Of a DNA stretch of 64,000 nt, positions 34,897 through 49,952 are shown piece after piece (position 1 is the first letter of the stretch; the number at the start of each line of letters is the position of its first letter). The stretch is from the NCBI GenBank assembly GCA_014898425.1, contig RCSZ01000009.1, positions 186,001 through 250,000 on the forward strand, written 5' to 3'. The position numbers and the translations under genes were made by a program. Below the pieces are notes generated by a model. It saw only the letters and a list, made by a program, of their open reading frames with translations, ran no database searches and had not been told where the DNA came from. Source of the stretch: Botryotinia globosa. Taxonomy: Eukaryota > Ascomycota > Leotiomycetes > Helotiales > Sclerotiniaceae.

Positions 34897-35521
34897 TTCA
34901 CTCTCTTTCACTCACTTCACTCACTTCACTCACCACTCACCACTCACCACTCACCACTCATCACTCACCTCTCACCTCTCACCTCTCACCTCTCACCTCT
35001 CACCTCTCTCCCTTTTCGCTGGTCGTTCCTTCCACAATCAACAAATTTATCCAATTCGGACCTTCTGAATTAAATTCTTTTTCTTCTTCCCTCTCACCAA
35101 TTCGTCAATTTTAATTCACCTTGCTATCCGAACTTGACTTTTTTCCTCTCCTCTCCTCTCCTCTCCTCTCCTCTCCCTCCTCCGACTCAATTCTTCTCCT
35201 TTTTTCTTCCTCTTCCTCTCCCTCTCCCTCTCCCTCTCCCTCTCCCTCTCCCTCTTCCACGACACAAACATTCCGACATCAACTTACCCCATCCTCTTAT
35301 TCCTCTTCTTCTTTAATAAAGTAATTTAACAATTCCTTAATCTTCTTAAAGGTATTCCAATCATCGGAATTCTTTTCCATACTCGACGACGTCGCGTCGT
35401 TTACTCCCATAGAATTTGTTACTTACTTTACTAGTATAGTAACATTAACATCAACAACAAACCTTACATCAACCAAATAGAGTGATTTATCTGCCACTTT
35501 CAATTCCCACCCGTTGTCGTC
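34897..35521 (+). promoter_or_regulatory. Pyrimidine-rich promoter and leader of PMA1
   Basis: Immediately upstream of PMA1 there are successive CT-rich tracts: CTCACTTCA and CACTCAC units (about 34908-34965), CTCACCT units (about 34966-35008), CTCTC units (about 35147-35175) and CCTCTC units (about 35212-35250). Pyrimidine-rich leaders are common in strongly expressed filamentous-fungal genes. A GACGTC palindrome (35388-35393) is the core of a CRE-type bZIP site. Regulation is inferred only. Confidence 0.55.
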
Positions 35522-38500
35522 ATGGCACATCTGGCGGGTCAGCATGATCTTGACATTCATGGAACAACAGGTGCCGAATCGAGCAATCACTCATCCGATA
35601 CGCCTCCAAATCACCTAAGAGCCAATATTGAACCGGGTCAATTCGATGAGAAGAATGCTGGTGTGCAACACACTCCTGCTGATGCCATCAAGCATGAGGA
35701 AGAGGAAGATGAAGATGAGGACATGGATGCATTGATCGATGAACTCGAATCTCAAGATGGTCATGCGGAAGATGAAGAGGCCGAAGAAGAAAATGGTCCT
35801 GCTCAAGAACGTCCTGTCCCCGAAGATTTACTTCAAACCGATACTCGCATTGGTCTTACGGATTCCGAGGTGCAAGCTCGTCGTAAGAAATGGGGTTTGA
35901 ATCAAATGAAGGAAGAGAAAGAAAATTTATTTCTCAAGTTCCTTGGGTACTTTATCGGTCCCATTCAATTTGTTATGGAGGTACGTTCATACAAAGTTCT
36001 GTCCATCATGCTTAAATCCTCCGCACCCCACTATTTTCCACTTTCGAGATCTACATGGATTCTCCGCAGATCATCTAGTGTTAAAGGTCGTGGCCGTCAA
36101 TTCGACGCGGCCCGCTGGAGTAACTCCGCAATCCTTCCAAACCCATGATACTCAAAGATTGGTACTAATTGAATCATTTTTCGATAGGCTGCTGCTGTTC
36201 TTGCTGCTGGTCTTCAAGATTGGGTCGATTTTGGTGTCATTTGTGCACTTCTCCTCCTCAATGCCACCGTCGGTTTCGTTCAAGAGTACCAAGCAGGTTC
36301 CATTGTCGATGAACTGAAAAAGACTCTTGCCTTGAAAGCTGTTGTTCTTCGTGATGGTCGTCTCTATGAGATTGAAGCTCCTGAAGTTGTCCCTGGTGAT
36401 ATTCTACAAATTGAAGAAGTAAGTTCAATGTTTTTACTCCCATCTCCAGACGAAGACTAATCATCTCCTCACAGGGTACCATTATTCCTGCCGATGGTCG
36501 TATCGTTACCGATGATGCTTTCCTTCAAGTCGATCAATCTGCCATCACTGGAGAGTCTCTTGCCGTTGATAAACATAAGGGTGATACATGTTATGCATCT
36601 TCTGGTGTCAAGCGTGGTGAAGCTTTCATGGTCATCACTGCCACTGGAGATCATACATTCGTTGGACGCGCAGCAGCTTTGGTCAATCAAGCTTCCGCAG
36701 GAACTGGTCATTTCACTGAAGTGCTGAACGGTATTGGTACGGTTCTTTTGATCCTGGTCATTTTCACCAACTTGGTTGTCTGGATCTCATCATTCTATCG
36801 ATCGAACCCAATCGTTCTTATCCTCGAATATACTCTAGCCATCACGATCATTGGTGTCCCTGTCGGTCTCCCAGCTGTTGTCACTACTACTATGGCAGTT
36901 GGTGCCGCCTATTTGGCCAAGAAGAAAGCTATCGTCCAGAAATTGTCGGCTATCGAGTCGCTCGCAGGTGTTGAAATTCTTTGCTCGGATAAGACTGGTA
37001 CATTGACCAAAAACAAGCTCTCTCTCGCCGAGCCATTCACTGTTCCAGGCGTAGAACCTGATGATCTTATGTTGACTGCTTGTCTTGCTGCCTCGAGAAA
37101 GAAGAAGGGTATCGATGCCATCGACAAGGCTTTCTTGAAATCTCTTCGTTACTATCCACGCGCCAAGTCCGTCCTGTCCAAGTACAAAGTTCTCGAGTTT
37201 CATCCTTTCGATCCTGTCTCCAAGAAAGTTCAAGCTGTCGTCGAGTCGCCTCAAGGAGAAAAGATTATTTGTGTCAAGGGAGCTCCACTCTTCGTTTTAA
37301 AGACTGTTGAGGAAGACCACCCGATTCCGGAAGAAATCGATCAAGCCTACAAGAACAAAGTTGCCGAATTTGCCACTCGTGGTTTCCGTTCTCTGGGTGT
37401 TGCACGAAAGCGTGGTGAGGGTCAATGGGAGATTTTGGGTATTATGCCTTGCTCTGATCCACCACGTCATGATACCGCTCGTACCATTAATGAGGCCAAG
37501 ACGCTCGGACTTTCCATCAAGATGTTGACTGGCGATGCTGTTGGTATCGCTCGTGAAACTTCGAGACAGCTTGGACTTGGCACTAACGTTTACAATGCTG
37601 AACGCCTGGGTCTTGGTGGTGGTGGAGACATGCCTGGTTCTGAGGTCTATGATTTCGTCGAGGCTGCTGATGGGTTTGCTGAAGTTTTCCCCCAACATAA
37701 ATACAACGTGGTGGAAATTCTTCAACAGCGTGGATATCTCGTGGCTATGACTGGAGACGGTGTCAACGATGCCCCATCACTGAAGAAAGCCGATACTGGT
37801 ATCGCTGTAGAAGGTGCTTCAGATGCCGCTCGTTCAGCAGCTGATATCGTCTTTTTAGCTCCTGGACTGGGTGCTATCATTGACGCTCTTAAGACTTCTC
37901 GACAAATTTTCCATCGCATGTACGCCTACGTTGTCTATCGTATCGCTTTGTCAATACATCTTGAGATTTTCCTTGGTCTCTGGATCGCCATCTTGAATAG
38001 ATCTCTCAACATTGAATTGGTCGTCTTCATCGCCATTTTTGCAGATGTTGCAACTCTTGCTATTGCTTATGATAATGCACCATTCTCCAAAACTCCTGTT
38101 AAGTGGAACCTTCCAAAATTGTGGGGCATGTCCGTTCTCCTTGGATTTGTTCTCGCCGTCGGCACCTGGATTACTCTCACGACCATGATTGCTCGAGGTG
38201 AAGATGGTGGTATTGTTCAAAACTTTGGTGTTCTTGACGAGGTTGTCTTCCTTGAGATCTCTCTCACTGAGAATTGGTTGATTTTCATCACACGTGCCAA
38301 TGGTCCTTTTTGGTCATCGCTCCCATCGTGGCAATTGACGGGAGCTATTCTCATTGTTGATATCATTGCAACATTTTTCACCTTGTTTGGTTGGTTCGTA
38401 GGAGGTCAAACTTCCATCGTTGCCGTCGTTCGTATTTGGATTTTCTCCTTTGGAGTTTTCTGTATCATGGGTGGAGTCTATTATCTTCTTCAAGATAGTT

Positions 38501-38683
38501 CTGGCTTTGATAACCTCATGCATGGTAAATCACCAAAGAAGACTCAAAAACAAAGATCTCTGGAAGATTTTGGTCAGTGGATTACCCCGAGTCTTATGTC
38601 ATTTTGCGAACAAAGCGCTAACTTACACTTCTTTAGTCGTCTCACTTCAGCGTGTCTCCACACAACACGAAAAGTCGGCTTAA
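35522..38683 (+). CDS. PMA1: Plasma-membrane H+-ATPase (P3A-type)
   Basis: There are four exons: 35522-35980, 36188-36418, 36475-38572 and 38637-38683. Introns are 207, 56 and 64 nt, and the product has 944 residues. It pumps protons out of the cell at the expense of ATP and energises nutrient uptake. Visible landmarks are the acidic N-terminal cytosolic segment ([19 protein letters not shown]), TGES in the actuator domain (255-258), the PVGLPAV bend in helix M4 and the phosphorylation motif SDKTGTLT (Asp402). Further along are KGAP in the nucleotide domain, the hinge [11 protein letters not shown], and several C-terminal helices. The tail [20 protein letters not shown] is the regulatory domain where Ser/Thr phosphorylation relieves autoinhibition in yeast. 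The last intron splits the tail after LEDF. The gene appears intact. Confidence 0.98.
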
Positions 38684-39678
38684 AACTTAAACTTCATAAT
38701 TTACGAATATTCCCTTGTGTTATTAATTAGGTAGTTCGTGTGTATAAAACTTCACGGGCTCACAGGTATCAAAACTGCTTGCTACTTTCGCGCTAAGAAG
38801 TTCAAATTGCTTACTTGCTGGGAAATAGAATTCGTACATTGTTTCTTGAATGAAAGATCAATTACGATTAACTTTTGGCACAAGAAAATTGAAGCAGATT
38901 TGAGCGTTTTTAGTCATTTTTTATTTAGATGATGATAGCGTCATCCTAGAGTCTTAAAAAGTCTTTAATAATTACAAACAAATTTTCTTGTGTATGATTT
39001 TTGGGCCTGTGATGATGAGTGAGTTAGTGAAGCTTGAGCGATTGACAGATGAGTGGCATTGGGATCTATTAATTGTTCAACAAACCTGATGGTATGAAGA
39101 GAGAGATTGGAGCATTGATTTCTTCTTTTCGTCGAATATTCACATTGGCATTTGTATTGGAATTTCAAAATCTCAAGATCTCACAATCCGAGATGGAACG
39201 AACCAAGAAAGAGAGAAAAAAGTATATCGAAAAAAAAATCAACTGTTGATACTCCATATATATATATATATATATATAAATAAAAGATAAATTGTAGGGA
39301 ATCTCGCTCTTTCTTTCCCCATACTTCATTCCCCCTCCTCAAAATCAGGAATCGAGAATCGAGAATCAAGGAGAGGTATGACAGATGATGAATTCTTCCT
39401 GCCCCTCGCATCTATCCTCAACTCCTCAGGCTCTCGTGTATTTTCCCTTTTCCTTTCGCCATGCACGCGTGAATATATACTCGCTTGCTCATAGCACTTG
39501 AGACAATAGCAAAGCAGAACCATGCATCAATCCACAATCCACAATCCACAATCCAGCTACAATCCACAACGAACAACCACCGGCACCGACACCGGCACCA
39601 AATCCAAAAACCATATCCAAAAGCCAATCAAATCAAACCAAATCTCCTCAAATCAAATCAAATCAAATCAAATCAAAT
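38684..39678. other. Convergent 3' intergenic region PMA1/acyl-CoA synthetase
   Basis: About 1 kb between two stop codons facing each other. It contains an (AT)n-like run near 39258-39278, a CAATCCA short repeat near 39528-39565 and an AATCAA repeat near 39625-39680 that abuts the synthetase stop. No gene seen. Confidence 0.6.
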
Positions 39679-42078
39679 CTACAACTTCGCAGCCGGTTTC
39701 TCCTCCGCCAATGCTTCGGCGTACATGGTGTCAATGTGCTCTCTGAATTTCTTTGCCGTTTGGGGACGCTTGAGTTTGAGTCTGGGTTTGGGGAGGTGGG
39801 ATGTTAGCATGTGTTTTTTGTGTTTGTGGGTGGGGTTTGTATGTTTGTGTGTGTGAGAGTTTCTTGTCTATCGTCTCTCTTCTTCGGGTGGGAGAAGGGT
39901 AAAAAAGAGCAAGGGAAAAAAAAAACTTACGTCGGAGTCAAAAGTTCATTATCAATGGTAAAAGGTTCGATATCCAAGTACACATTCTTGACCTTCTCAT
40001 AGCTATTAAACTTTGATTTCTTGCCCACGCCCTCCAATACCTTGACAAGTTGCATGCGCACCCTCTTGTCATTACCCGCTTCTTTAAGACCCGCGATATC
40101 GTCACTCTTGACTTCTCTGCCGAGGATCTTGCTTGCCCACGGCGCGAACGTCACGGGATCGACTCCGAAGATGGCGACGAGGAAAGCTTGAGTGGAGTCT
40201 CCGTGCACATATGCTTGGGCGAGGAGATTGCAGTTTGCGAGGTAGACGTTTTCGATGCGTTCGGGGGAGATGTACTCGCCCTGGGCGAGCTTGAGGACGT
40301 TCTTTCTACGATCGATGATTTTGAAGCGGCCCATGCTGTCGACTTCTCCGATGTCGCCGGTGTGGAACCAGCCGTCTGCGTCGATTGCTTTGGAGGTTTC
40401 GGCTTCGTTGCGGTAGTATTCGCGGAAACGGGCGGTACCTCGGAGGAGGATTTCACCTCGGGGGTTGGGTGTGTCGGTGGCGAGGTACTCCATGTCGGGG
40501 ACGGACTCCAGGCATACTTCCACTGTGGAGGGGAAAAAAGGTTAATTGAGTTTGAAGTAGGAATTTGGAGGAAACAACTTACTAGATGGGCTAACACCTC
40601 CACAATTACCGGTGCTGTAATCATCATCGTATTGTACAAGACCGTGTGCGTAAGTTTCGGTAAGACCATAACCTTGGATGAACTTGGCACCAAAGGCTGC
40701 ACGGAGGAATTGATGAAGACCAGGATCAATTGGAGCACTTCCAGTTACCAAACCACGAGCTCTTTGAAGACCAAAAGCACTAGCTAATTTAGGGGTCCAG
40801 ATACGATCATAGAGAGCGTGTTTATTGGTAGCTTGTCCAGGTGGAAGTTTCATCGATGCAAGCTTGGTGTTAATGATATGACGACCGATCGTGCCTTTCA
40901 TACCTGGGGCATCGATAGTAGCGGCTTTGATAGCGCCTCCGAATCGATTGTAGAGACGAGGGACGGAGTTGAAGGCTGTTGGGCGAAGAAGCTTCAAGTC
41001 GTCGACAAGTCCGAGAATGTCACCACGGAAATAACCAATAGCAGATCCTACAGCAAGGCAGCCATGCTCGGCAAGTCGTTGGTAAATGTGTGCCAGTGGA
41101 AGGTATGAACAAATGACATCATTAGGCCATGGATCAGACACAATTCTCGAAACGGAAGTGGCTGCAACAGCGTGTGCCTGGGTAAGAACCACACCCTTGG
41201 GGTTACCAGTTGTTCCAGAGGTATAATTGATTGTAATGATGTCTTCTGGTCGAGGTGGGTTCATTGGGGAATTTGGGGACGCAGCCCCAATGGCTTCAAC
41301 ATCTCCAATATAATGAATAGCGATTCCAACTTCAGCCGCAAGAGCATTCAGAAGTGCTTTCTTTGTGTTTCCAGGCTGCTCTCCTTCATCCAAACGATCA
41401 AGGCAAATAATGAGCTTCAGCGTAGGTATTCTCGGCGCCAACTTCAATAACGTCGGAATATGTGGCAAAGTCGTACAAACACAACCCAGCGTCGCATGGT
41501 TGACGATATACTCCGTTGTATCTGGTCCGAGAGTATCGTAAATGGAAACAGTGAAGAGGGATTGAGACATCGCTCCCAAATCTACAACTCATGTCAGCCC
41601 CCACCCTGCAATGCACGATGCACGTAGCAATAAGCTCCAAGATTCTCTTACCAACAATTTGCCATTCGGGACGATTTTGACACCAAAGACCCACACCATA
41701 CTTATCATCTGTGATTCCCGCCCTCTTATGAAGCTCTACCAATCCCACACCAAAATTCTTCCTGCGCTCTGCCGTCTCCGCATATGTGATCCATTGATAG
41801 TTACCATAAGTTTTTGTAACGGGATCCCATGGTCTATGACCCAAACATCTAGCATTTGGTCTTGTTCTTGCAGCCTTCTCAAAAAAGTCATGACTGGTCA
41901 AACATTCTGGGTCGATTGTTTGTAGCAATGGCTTATCCACGAATTGATAATGTCTGTAAATACCACTGCGATCTTCGCGCGCGCTGCCTGGGATCGCAAG
42001 GGAGTAGGGTGATCCGGGAGGAGGAGATGCTCGGATAGTCTTCACATAGGTATCGGGATCTTGTACCGTCGGTGCCAT
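39679..42078 (-). CDS. Long-chain acyl-CoA synthetase with C-terminal AKL (peroxisomal, Faa2-like)
   Basis: Four exons on the minus strand: 42078-41652, 41581-40583, 40522-39931 and 39781-39679. Introns are 70, 60 and 149 nt, giving 706 residues. It activates long-chain fatty acids with ATP and CoA. The AMP-binding signature YTSGTTGNPKG is at 262-272, followed by SYLPLAHIYQR, GYGLTET and GWFHTGDIGE, then RRKNVLKLAQGEYISPERIE. The protein ends PAAKL; the terminal AKL is a PTS1-type peroxisome signal. This suggests the Faa2/FaaB branch that feeds beta-oxidation rather than the cytosolic Faa1/Faa4 branch. The localisation is inferred from the tripeptide. Confidence 0.94.
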
Positions 42079-42842
42079 GGTGTCGGACTAGATCTCTAAA
42101 AAGTAAATAAGAATCAGTACTTATTCAATTTCGAACAAAGGTTAGGAGGCTGGACATTGAGCGGCTTGCGATGAGAGATTACGAACCTTGGAATGTATAA
42201 AAGGAATGATAAAAGATATACTCTATAGAACTTGTAGAGTATGAATCGCAATGAAAATCTATAGAATAAATAAAGCCAAATTAATTCCAACAGCGAGTGA
42301 AGTTTGTAAGTAGATCAAGATTCATTCAAAGGGTGCAATGCATGTGAAGAAATGGAGAGTGGCCTCGCCTGAAGCCTCGATGGTCGCGTTTCGTTTTACC
42401 TCGGTATCTGAGCGCTGGTGCATAATATGTATCATTCCAGAATGTGGAGAAGCTTTGTAAATCGCAATCACAATTTGTGAAGGATTGGAAATGACCGACA
42501 TATCCCATTCTGATAGGGGGAGAATATTTGGTAGAGAGTGGATTTGAATCAACGATCATAAAGTTCTCCACGAAGAAAAGTGGTCAGCGAGGTACAGATG
42601 CAAAGCAGTGTTCGGTAGACGGTTATTTATATCCGAGTTGGTACTTTAACCAATCTATCGGTATCACAGTAAAGACTTGGTGTTGATTGAACCGAATGAA
42701 TAGTTATTTGTATTATTACTTTGTAGCAAATAGTATTTTATCAGTATTCGGTAGATTGATTGACCATCAAAAAATTCCACCACGTTCACATCTACCTAGG
42801 CAGAGAAAGTTTGAAGAATACTATAAAAAGGGGGGGAATCAT
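42079..42842 (-). promoter_or_regulatory. Upstream region of the acyl-CoA synthetase; single CCTCGG motif
   Basis: These 764 bp lie between the synthetase start and the 3' end of the sulfhydrylase gene, so they serve the synthetase as promoter. One CCTCGG (42399-42404), the core bound by FarA/FarB fatty-acid regulators in Aspergillus, lies about 320 bp upstream of the ATG. Near matches CCTCGC and CCTCGA occur within 40 bp of it. One 6-mer can occur by chance, so this is a weak candidate. Confidence 0.3.
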
Positions 42843-44870
<2,028 letters not shown>

Positions 44871-46671
44871 ATTGGTTGATCGAGTATGCTTCAATTCCGG
44901 AGCTGAATTAAATTTGAGAGATTTCAAAATCACAAGAAGGAAGAGAAAAGAAAAGAAAAGAAAAGAAAATGAATCTCGGGAGTCTTTTTAAAGTAAATAG
45001 ATCAAGATCTTTGTTTCCCCTCATTCTCTTTTGGTAAGACAAATAGCTCTTTCCAGTTGAATTGATGACCATAGTGGGGGTAATATTACATTCAACAAAC
45101 ATTGGCGTGAGCACGTCATTTCTTTCATTCTTGGGGTAAAAGGGATGAGAACGGAAGAGCTCATCGAGGATTAGACAGCATTGGAATGAAAAGTGGTGGT
45201 CTGAATGGCTTCATTTCATCCTTCCGGTCCCGGTCCTATCGACATCCATGGATCATCTAGATATTTTGAGGGTTGGGTTGCTTACTCATCCGATCAAAGT
45301 TGTCTGGTGGTCGATCTTAGCAGAACTATCAGCCCTGGGCTTTGACCGTTTATCACAACGAGCACAGTTTCCAAACAATTCATTCCAGTTGGCTTCAACA
45401 ACAAATCAATTTTGGTGTTACGACTTCACTTCGTGTTGCATTACAGATCAGATTTTCCATTCAAACGACATTGGCAAGCAAATCACATCTTTGTCTTTCG
45501 ATGCACCATGGCGCCGTGATGTTCCTTCGTAACTCCAGATGATACACTAAGTACACTTTTCTCAACATCACTTCCACAACAGATATCTGACACGGCAATT
45601 CAATAACATTGCGAAGGATGGCCTACCATGTCAAGCTCGTGTCCAAGCATTCCAAATGTTGTAGCTTAAGAACGTCTCATATTCCGCCGCCTTCAAACGC
45701 AAAGCTCGCAGATACGAATCAATAAAGGAACCTCAATCTTGTGCTTCGTTCTTGGCAACACAACACTGACACTCTTGGAACTTCCTACGAGGTGGCACTA
45801 GAACTTACTTGCATGTTGAGATGAGTATATCCCTTTTCTAAGCTTGTGGTGGAGTTAGTAAATTTGTGTTGTAGTTGGTGTTTCATGCTCTGAGATACAT
45901 AGAAACTTGTGAGATGTCCGAGCGGATAATTCTCAACTTCTAGACAAAGCGTGCTTATTGTTTCAATTGGTTGCTGGCTGGTATTATTATCCAAGGTCGC
46001 AAGATGTCGGCTTTACCAAAATACTTCAGTCTGCAGTGTAGAACCTTCTTAAAGGTGGATATCCCAGAGTCAGTGGGCTTTGAGGTAATACAGTTCAATG
46101 CGCGCGTTTGCGGGAGAGGATCATTTGATGATTGCAATCAACACATCCTTTCATTGGTCGTGATGCGCAATTCCAATAATAAATATGGTTACTCAGCGGT
46201 TGAATTGTCCTACGCATCGCGGAGAACGCAAGTAGGCCTTTCTCCCCTGTAGCCAGAACGTCGTTGACAACTATCATTGGTCATCTAGCCCAGTGTCTTC
46301 AATGTAATGCCGTAGATCCTTGTTTGGTAGGGAGTTGAGAACCGGCATGATCTGTGCGATGGATTGATATACCGTTTCAAACATGATACTGAGTTCATGC
46401 ATCTTTTCCACTTTGGCTGCAATGGAAACCATTCGGCCTTCAGACTTTGTCTACTTAATTCTTTGGTGATTATAATATCAGTCTGTGACTCTTTTATAAT
46501 TTATCTCCTTTCAACTTTTCTCCGCCTGTCTCCTTTTTCAATTTGTATACATCCTCTTCGAATTCACTCATTTACGCGCGCCCAAGTTGCAGCTGCGTTT
46601 TTCCACGACTATTAAGATCATCCATTTCACGACAACAAGATTTCCCAAATAACAACACTTTAATTTCAAAA
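44871..46671. other. Divergent intergenic region, no supported gene
   Basis: About 1.8 kb between the sulfhydrylase start and the MARVEL gene start, so it holds both promoters. There is an (AAAAG)n run near 44943-44968. Open frames of 60-93 codons occur but have no recognisable motif or convincing splice sites. Confidence 0.5.
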
Positions 46672-47260
46672 ATGGCGATTGGATTACTTCTTCCTATTCG
46701 AATTGCTCAAGCAGTTTTTGCTATCGTCATACTGGGCTTGTCCGGATATGGTATGAGAAATTCTATGATTAGCATACCAAGGAATAACTGCTAATATACC
46801 AGATAGTTTCCCACTGGTACAATACCGATACTTTGACCGCAAGCCCTTCGCAAATCAACTTTTTGGTTTTCGTACCTGTCTTTACTTTGATTTCCATTGT
46901 TTATCTTGAGATTGCACCCCGCTTCATGTCGAAAGGTACTTTTATCACTTCAAAATTACATACACAATTTTCTAACATTCATCAGCATCTCACCCATACG
47001 CACATCTCACATTTGAGCTTCTCAACGTTCTTTTCTACTTCGCAGGTTTCATTGCCCTCTCCGTCTTCATCAGCAAGCTTCTTTTCTGCCGTGGTTCTGT
47101 CTGTGGAGCGGCTCGCGCCGATGCAGTCTTTGGTGCTTTCAGTTGGTTACTTTGGATGGGAAGCAGTGCTATTCTTGCATTGGAGATGTTCAAAGGAGGA
47201 CGAGGAAAGGCTTATCCTCAACCAAACATGGCTATGAAGGAGACTGGTAACCCAGTTTAA
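46672..47260 (+). CDS. MARVEL-domain four-helix membrane protein, 160 residues
   Basis: There are three exons: 46672-46750, 46807-46935 and 46986-47260. Introns are 56 and 50 nt, and the joins give SGYVSHWYN and MSKASHPYAHL without a break. Four hydrophobic segments are visible at about residues 8-28 (VFAIVILGLSGYG), 40-63 (FLVFVPVFTLISIVYLEI), 77-98 (ELLNVLFYFAGFIALSVFIS) and 118-138 (AFSWLLWMGSSAILALEMF), with a short Gly/Lys/Pro-rich tail. This layout, and the DAVFGAFSWLLW stretch before helix 4, fits the fungal MARVEL (Nce102-like) group, which sits in plasma-membrane or secretory membranes. The exact role is unknown. The TAG acceptor of intron 1 was chosen over an AG four bases upstream because only it keeps the frame. 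Confidence 0.9.
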
Positions 47261-48927
47261 GTCGCTATGTCAGGAGCGGAGATAATGCAGAAGACAATCG
47301 GGAAGCATGCCCATGCCATATGGACACTGACAGTTGATGAGAAGTCTTGATGACCATGTCTCTTTTGAAAAGACGTATTGTGGCTATGGAAGCAGAGGTT
47401 GATGAAAAGGAAAAGGTCGATGACTCGAATGTTCATGGAGTTGGGGGTCAAAACACACACAGCAGCAAGACTGACTGATGTCTATTATAGAAATAAATAA
47501 TACTGAAATCTTTGATAATTGTTTCGCATGTATCATCTACCTTTCTAATTGACCAATTTGGCATGTCTAAATTGAAAGTACGTGCTCATGTTGTTCCCCC
47601 TAGAATATTGGCCTTGATTTGTAATTGAATTATCCTATACAGGAATGCAAATGAGATCCAATATCACAAGGTCCAACAATAAATATACCAACGCATGAGA
47701 CGACAACAGACTTAGATTTGAAATCTCTTTCGAACCATCATCTCAAACCTCCGAAATTTTATCGAAATCTTCTCTCTAGATCAAGTATATAATCAGATAG
47801 TCCGACAGTAAGTAAGTATCTTTCTCCACACCTCCAACAATATAGAAATTCCTGATACTTTTCGCTCTTTGAAAAAAAAAAATTCTCCCAAGGTCTTGCA
47901 TGTACTTGCTATTCCATTGGATTGTGCTATATTGATTCGTAGATTAGATAGATAGATATACTACACGGAATCTATATCTCATCCCTCTTGTGAAATACAT
48001 CTTTGTCTTTTCTCACCTTGCTACATTGGTTCGGTCCGGGTGGTTTTCGTTTATTGTTTTGTTTTGTTTTGTATTCTGAGGGTGTGTGTTGCTTTGCCTC
48101 TATTTTTTTGGATCTCGTTCTTGGTCTTTCTGTTATTTTTTATGTCTGATGTTCGATTTTTATTAGTATTCAATGTCAAGTATCTAGTATCTAGCATCTG
48201 GCAGCGATAGCTAGGTATATGTAAATACCAGAAACCCCTCAACTCTCAGCTGGCTGCCAACTGTCAAAATCCGTAATGGGTCCATTATCCTCATCATTCT
48301 CCTCTACATTCTACAATTATTTGATATTCTATCATATAACATCTGATATCTATTATCTGATATCAGGATCAAGATCAAAATCTACTACTCAGAAGTTCAT
48401 TCATTCGCCATCCAATCTGTAACAGACTACTCAATCATCATACCAATCATCATACCACTCAACTACCACACGCATCCCAACATCCCAATCCCAATCCCAA
48501 CATCCCCTCCCAATACACCAAATTTAATCCCCAAATATCGATCTCGGGCTATACTCGAATCCCTAAAAATCACTAATTAATCTCGAATTCCTTGATATCT
48601 ATATTCCAATTAATAAAATCAAAATCAAATCAAAATATCTATATCCAGATCTATAAATTTATACTTATATTCACATTTATTATATGTATTATACTCATAC
48701 TTATTACACTCAAAATATCCACTCCATATCCAATCCCAATCCCAATCCCAATCTTTCAAGACCCCGAATCAGATATACTACTTCATATCACTTCCCAACT
48801 TCCCACCGGTAGGTACTAATAAGTATATAATTAGATACATGGTCAGTTAGAATTTTATTTTACTCATCACCTCTTTCATTTTTTCTTACCCTTCTCATTC
48901 TATGCATCCTCCTCCCATATCTCACAT

Positions 48928-49091
48928 CTCACACCCAATCTCACACCCAATCTCACACCCAATCTCACACCCAATCTCACACCCAATCTCACACCCAATC
49001 TCACACCCAATCTCATATCTCACACCCAATCTCACACCCAATCTCACCCACAACTACCCACAACTATCCACAACTACCCACAACTACCCAT
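48928..49091. repeat. CTCACACCCAAT minisatellite plus ACAACTACCC units
   Basis: About nine copies of a 12-bp unit (CTCACACCCAAT), interrupted once by CTCATAT near 49012, followed by four copies of a 10-bp unit (ACAACTACCC). As 12 is a multiple of 3, one frame reads as a four-residue repeat (ISHP), which is not a gene. Confidence 0.92.
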
Positions 49092-49269
49092 CCATCCTCC
49101 CCCCCTTTTATACAAAACCCCAAACACCTCCAATCTCCCAAACAATACAATATAAAAATAGTATAGAAATAAAACCATACTCATTATACCTATTAATGAA
49201 TATAATGAATATAATGAATATCATGAATATCATGAATATAATACAATATATACAATAGTACTATAAATC

Positions 49270-49309
49270 AATACAATACAATACAATACAATACAATACA
49301 ATACAATAC
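49270..49309. repeat. AATAC pentamer microsatellite
   Basis: Eight copies of a 5-bp unit (AATAC in register ATACA), perfect. Confidence 0.9.
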
Positions 49310-49952
49310 TCATTCATTCAATCACATAATATAATATAAAAATATATCCTTCAATTCATTTCTCTCAATCAGTATCTCATCCCCTTCTCAGATTCCATCA
49401 CGCTATCTCTTATTATTCCCTTTTCCTTTTCTTCCTCCTCTTCATTTATCATCTGATATTCATCCATTAGTACCAGTATTAATAGGTATCTAAATATACG
49501 CAAATAGGCAGCTATACAAACGCCCTTGGATCATAAAATTCCTCTTTTCCATTCTCTTACTCCTCTTAACCCCTTTGTATTCCTCCTCTTCTTATCATAC
49601 GATGTGACTCCTCCACTTCATCAATCCTATCTTTTCCTTCAATTTCTCTGTAATGGTATCGTTCATCAAAAATTACGAATGCATGCAAGCCGCCACCACC
49701 CATCCATCCCAAGAACCCACATCCATAATTTTATATGGCAAGTACCTAGGTATAATATAATTCCATCCATCCCAAAGACGCCCATTCACAACACAATACT
49801 CCATTCCAATTCCATCATCCTCGTCACAGAGAGTTCCCACAATAAAATATTAGAAAGCATGAACTTTCGTCCTTCAACGTATTCTTCCAGCTCTCAATCC
49901 CGAAAGCACAATAACATCCAAAAACTATCAGCACAAATAACAAATGCAAGAT

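Larger units (their letters stand above)
47261..49952. other. Intergenic spacer with minisatellites, no supported gene
   Basis: About 2.7 kb of convergent 3' flank. It is low in G on the plus strand from 48.2 kb onward and carries several C/A- or T/A-rich repeats (CAATCC near 48738-48750, then the arrays listed separately). Open frames are repeat translations. Confidence 0.6.

Noticed and set aside
42535..42575. Possible minus-strand tRNA T-arm (TTCAAATC)
   Set aside because: The T-stem closing pair is missing and no A box lies at the right distance.
45911..45990. Possible tRNA-Ser/Leu from TGTCCGAGCGG
   Set aside because: The A-box-like string is not followed by a usable B box or a closing acceptor stem.
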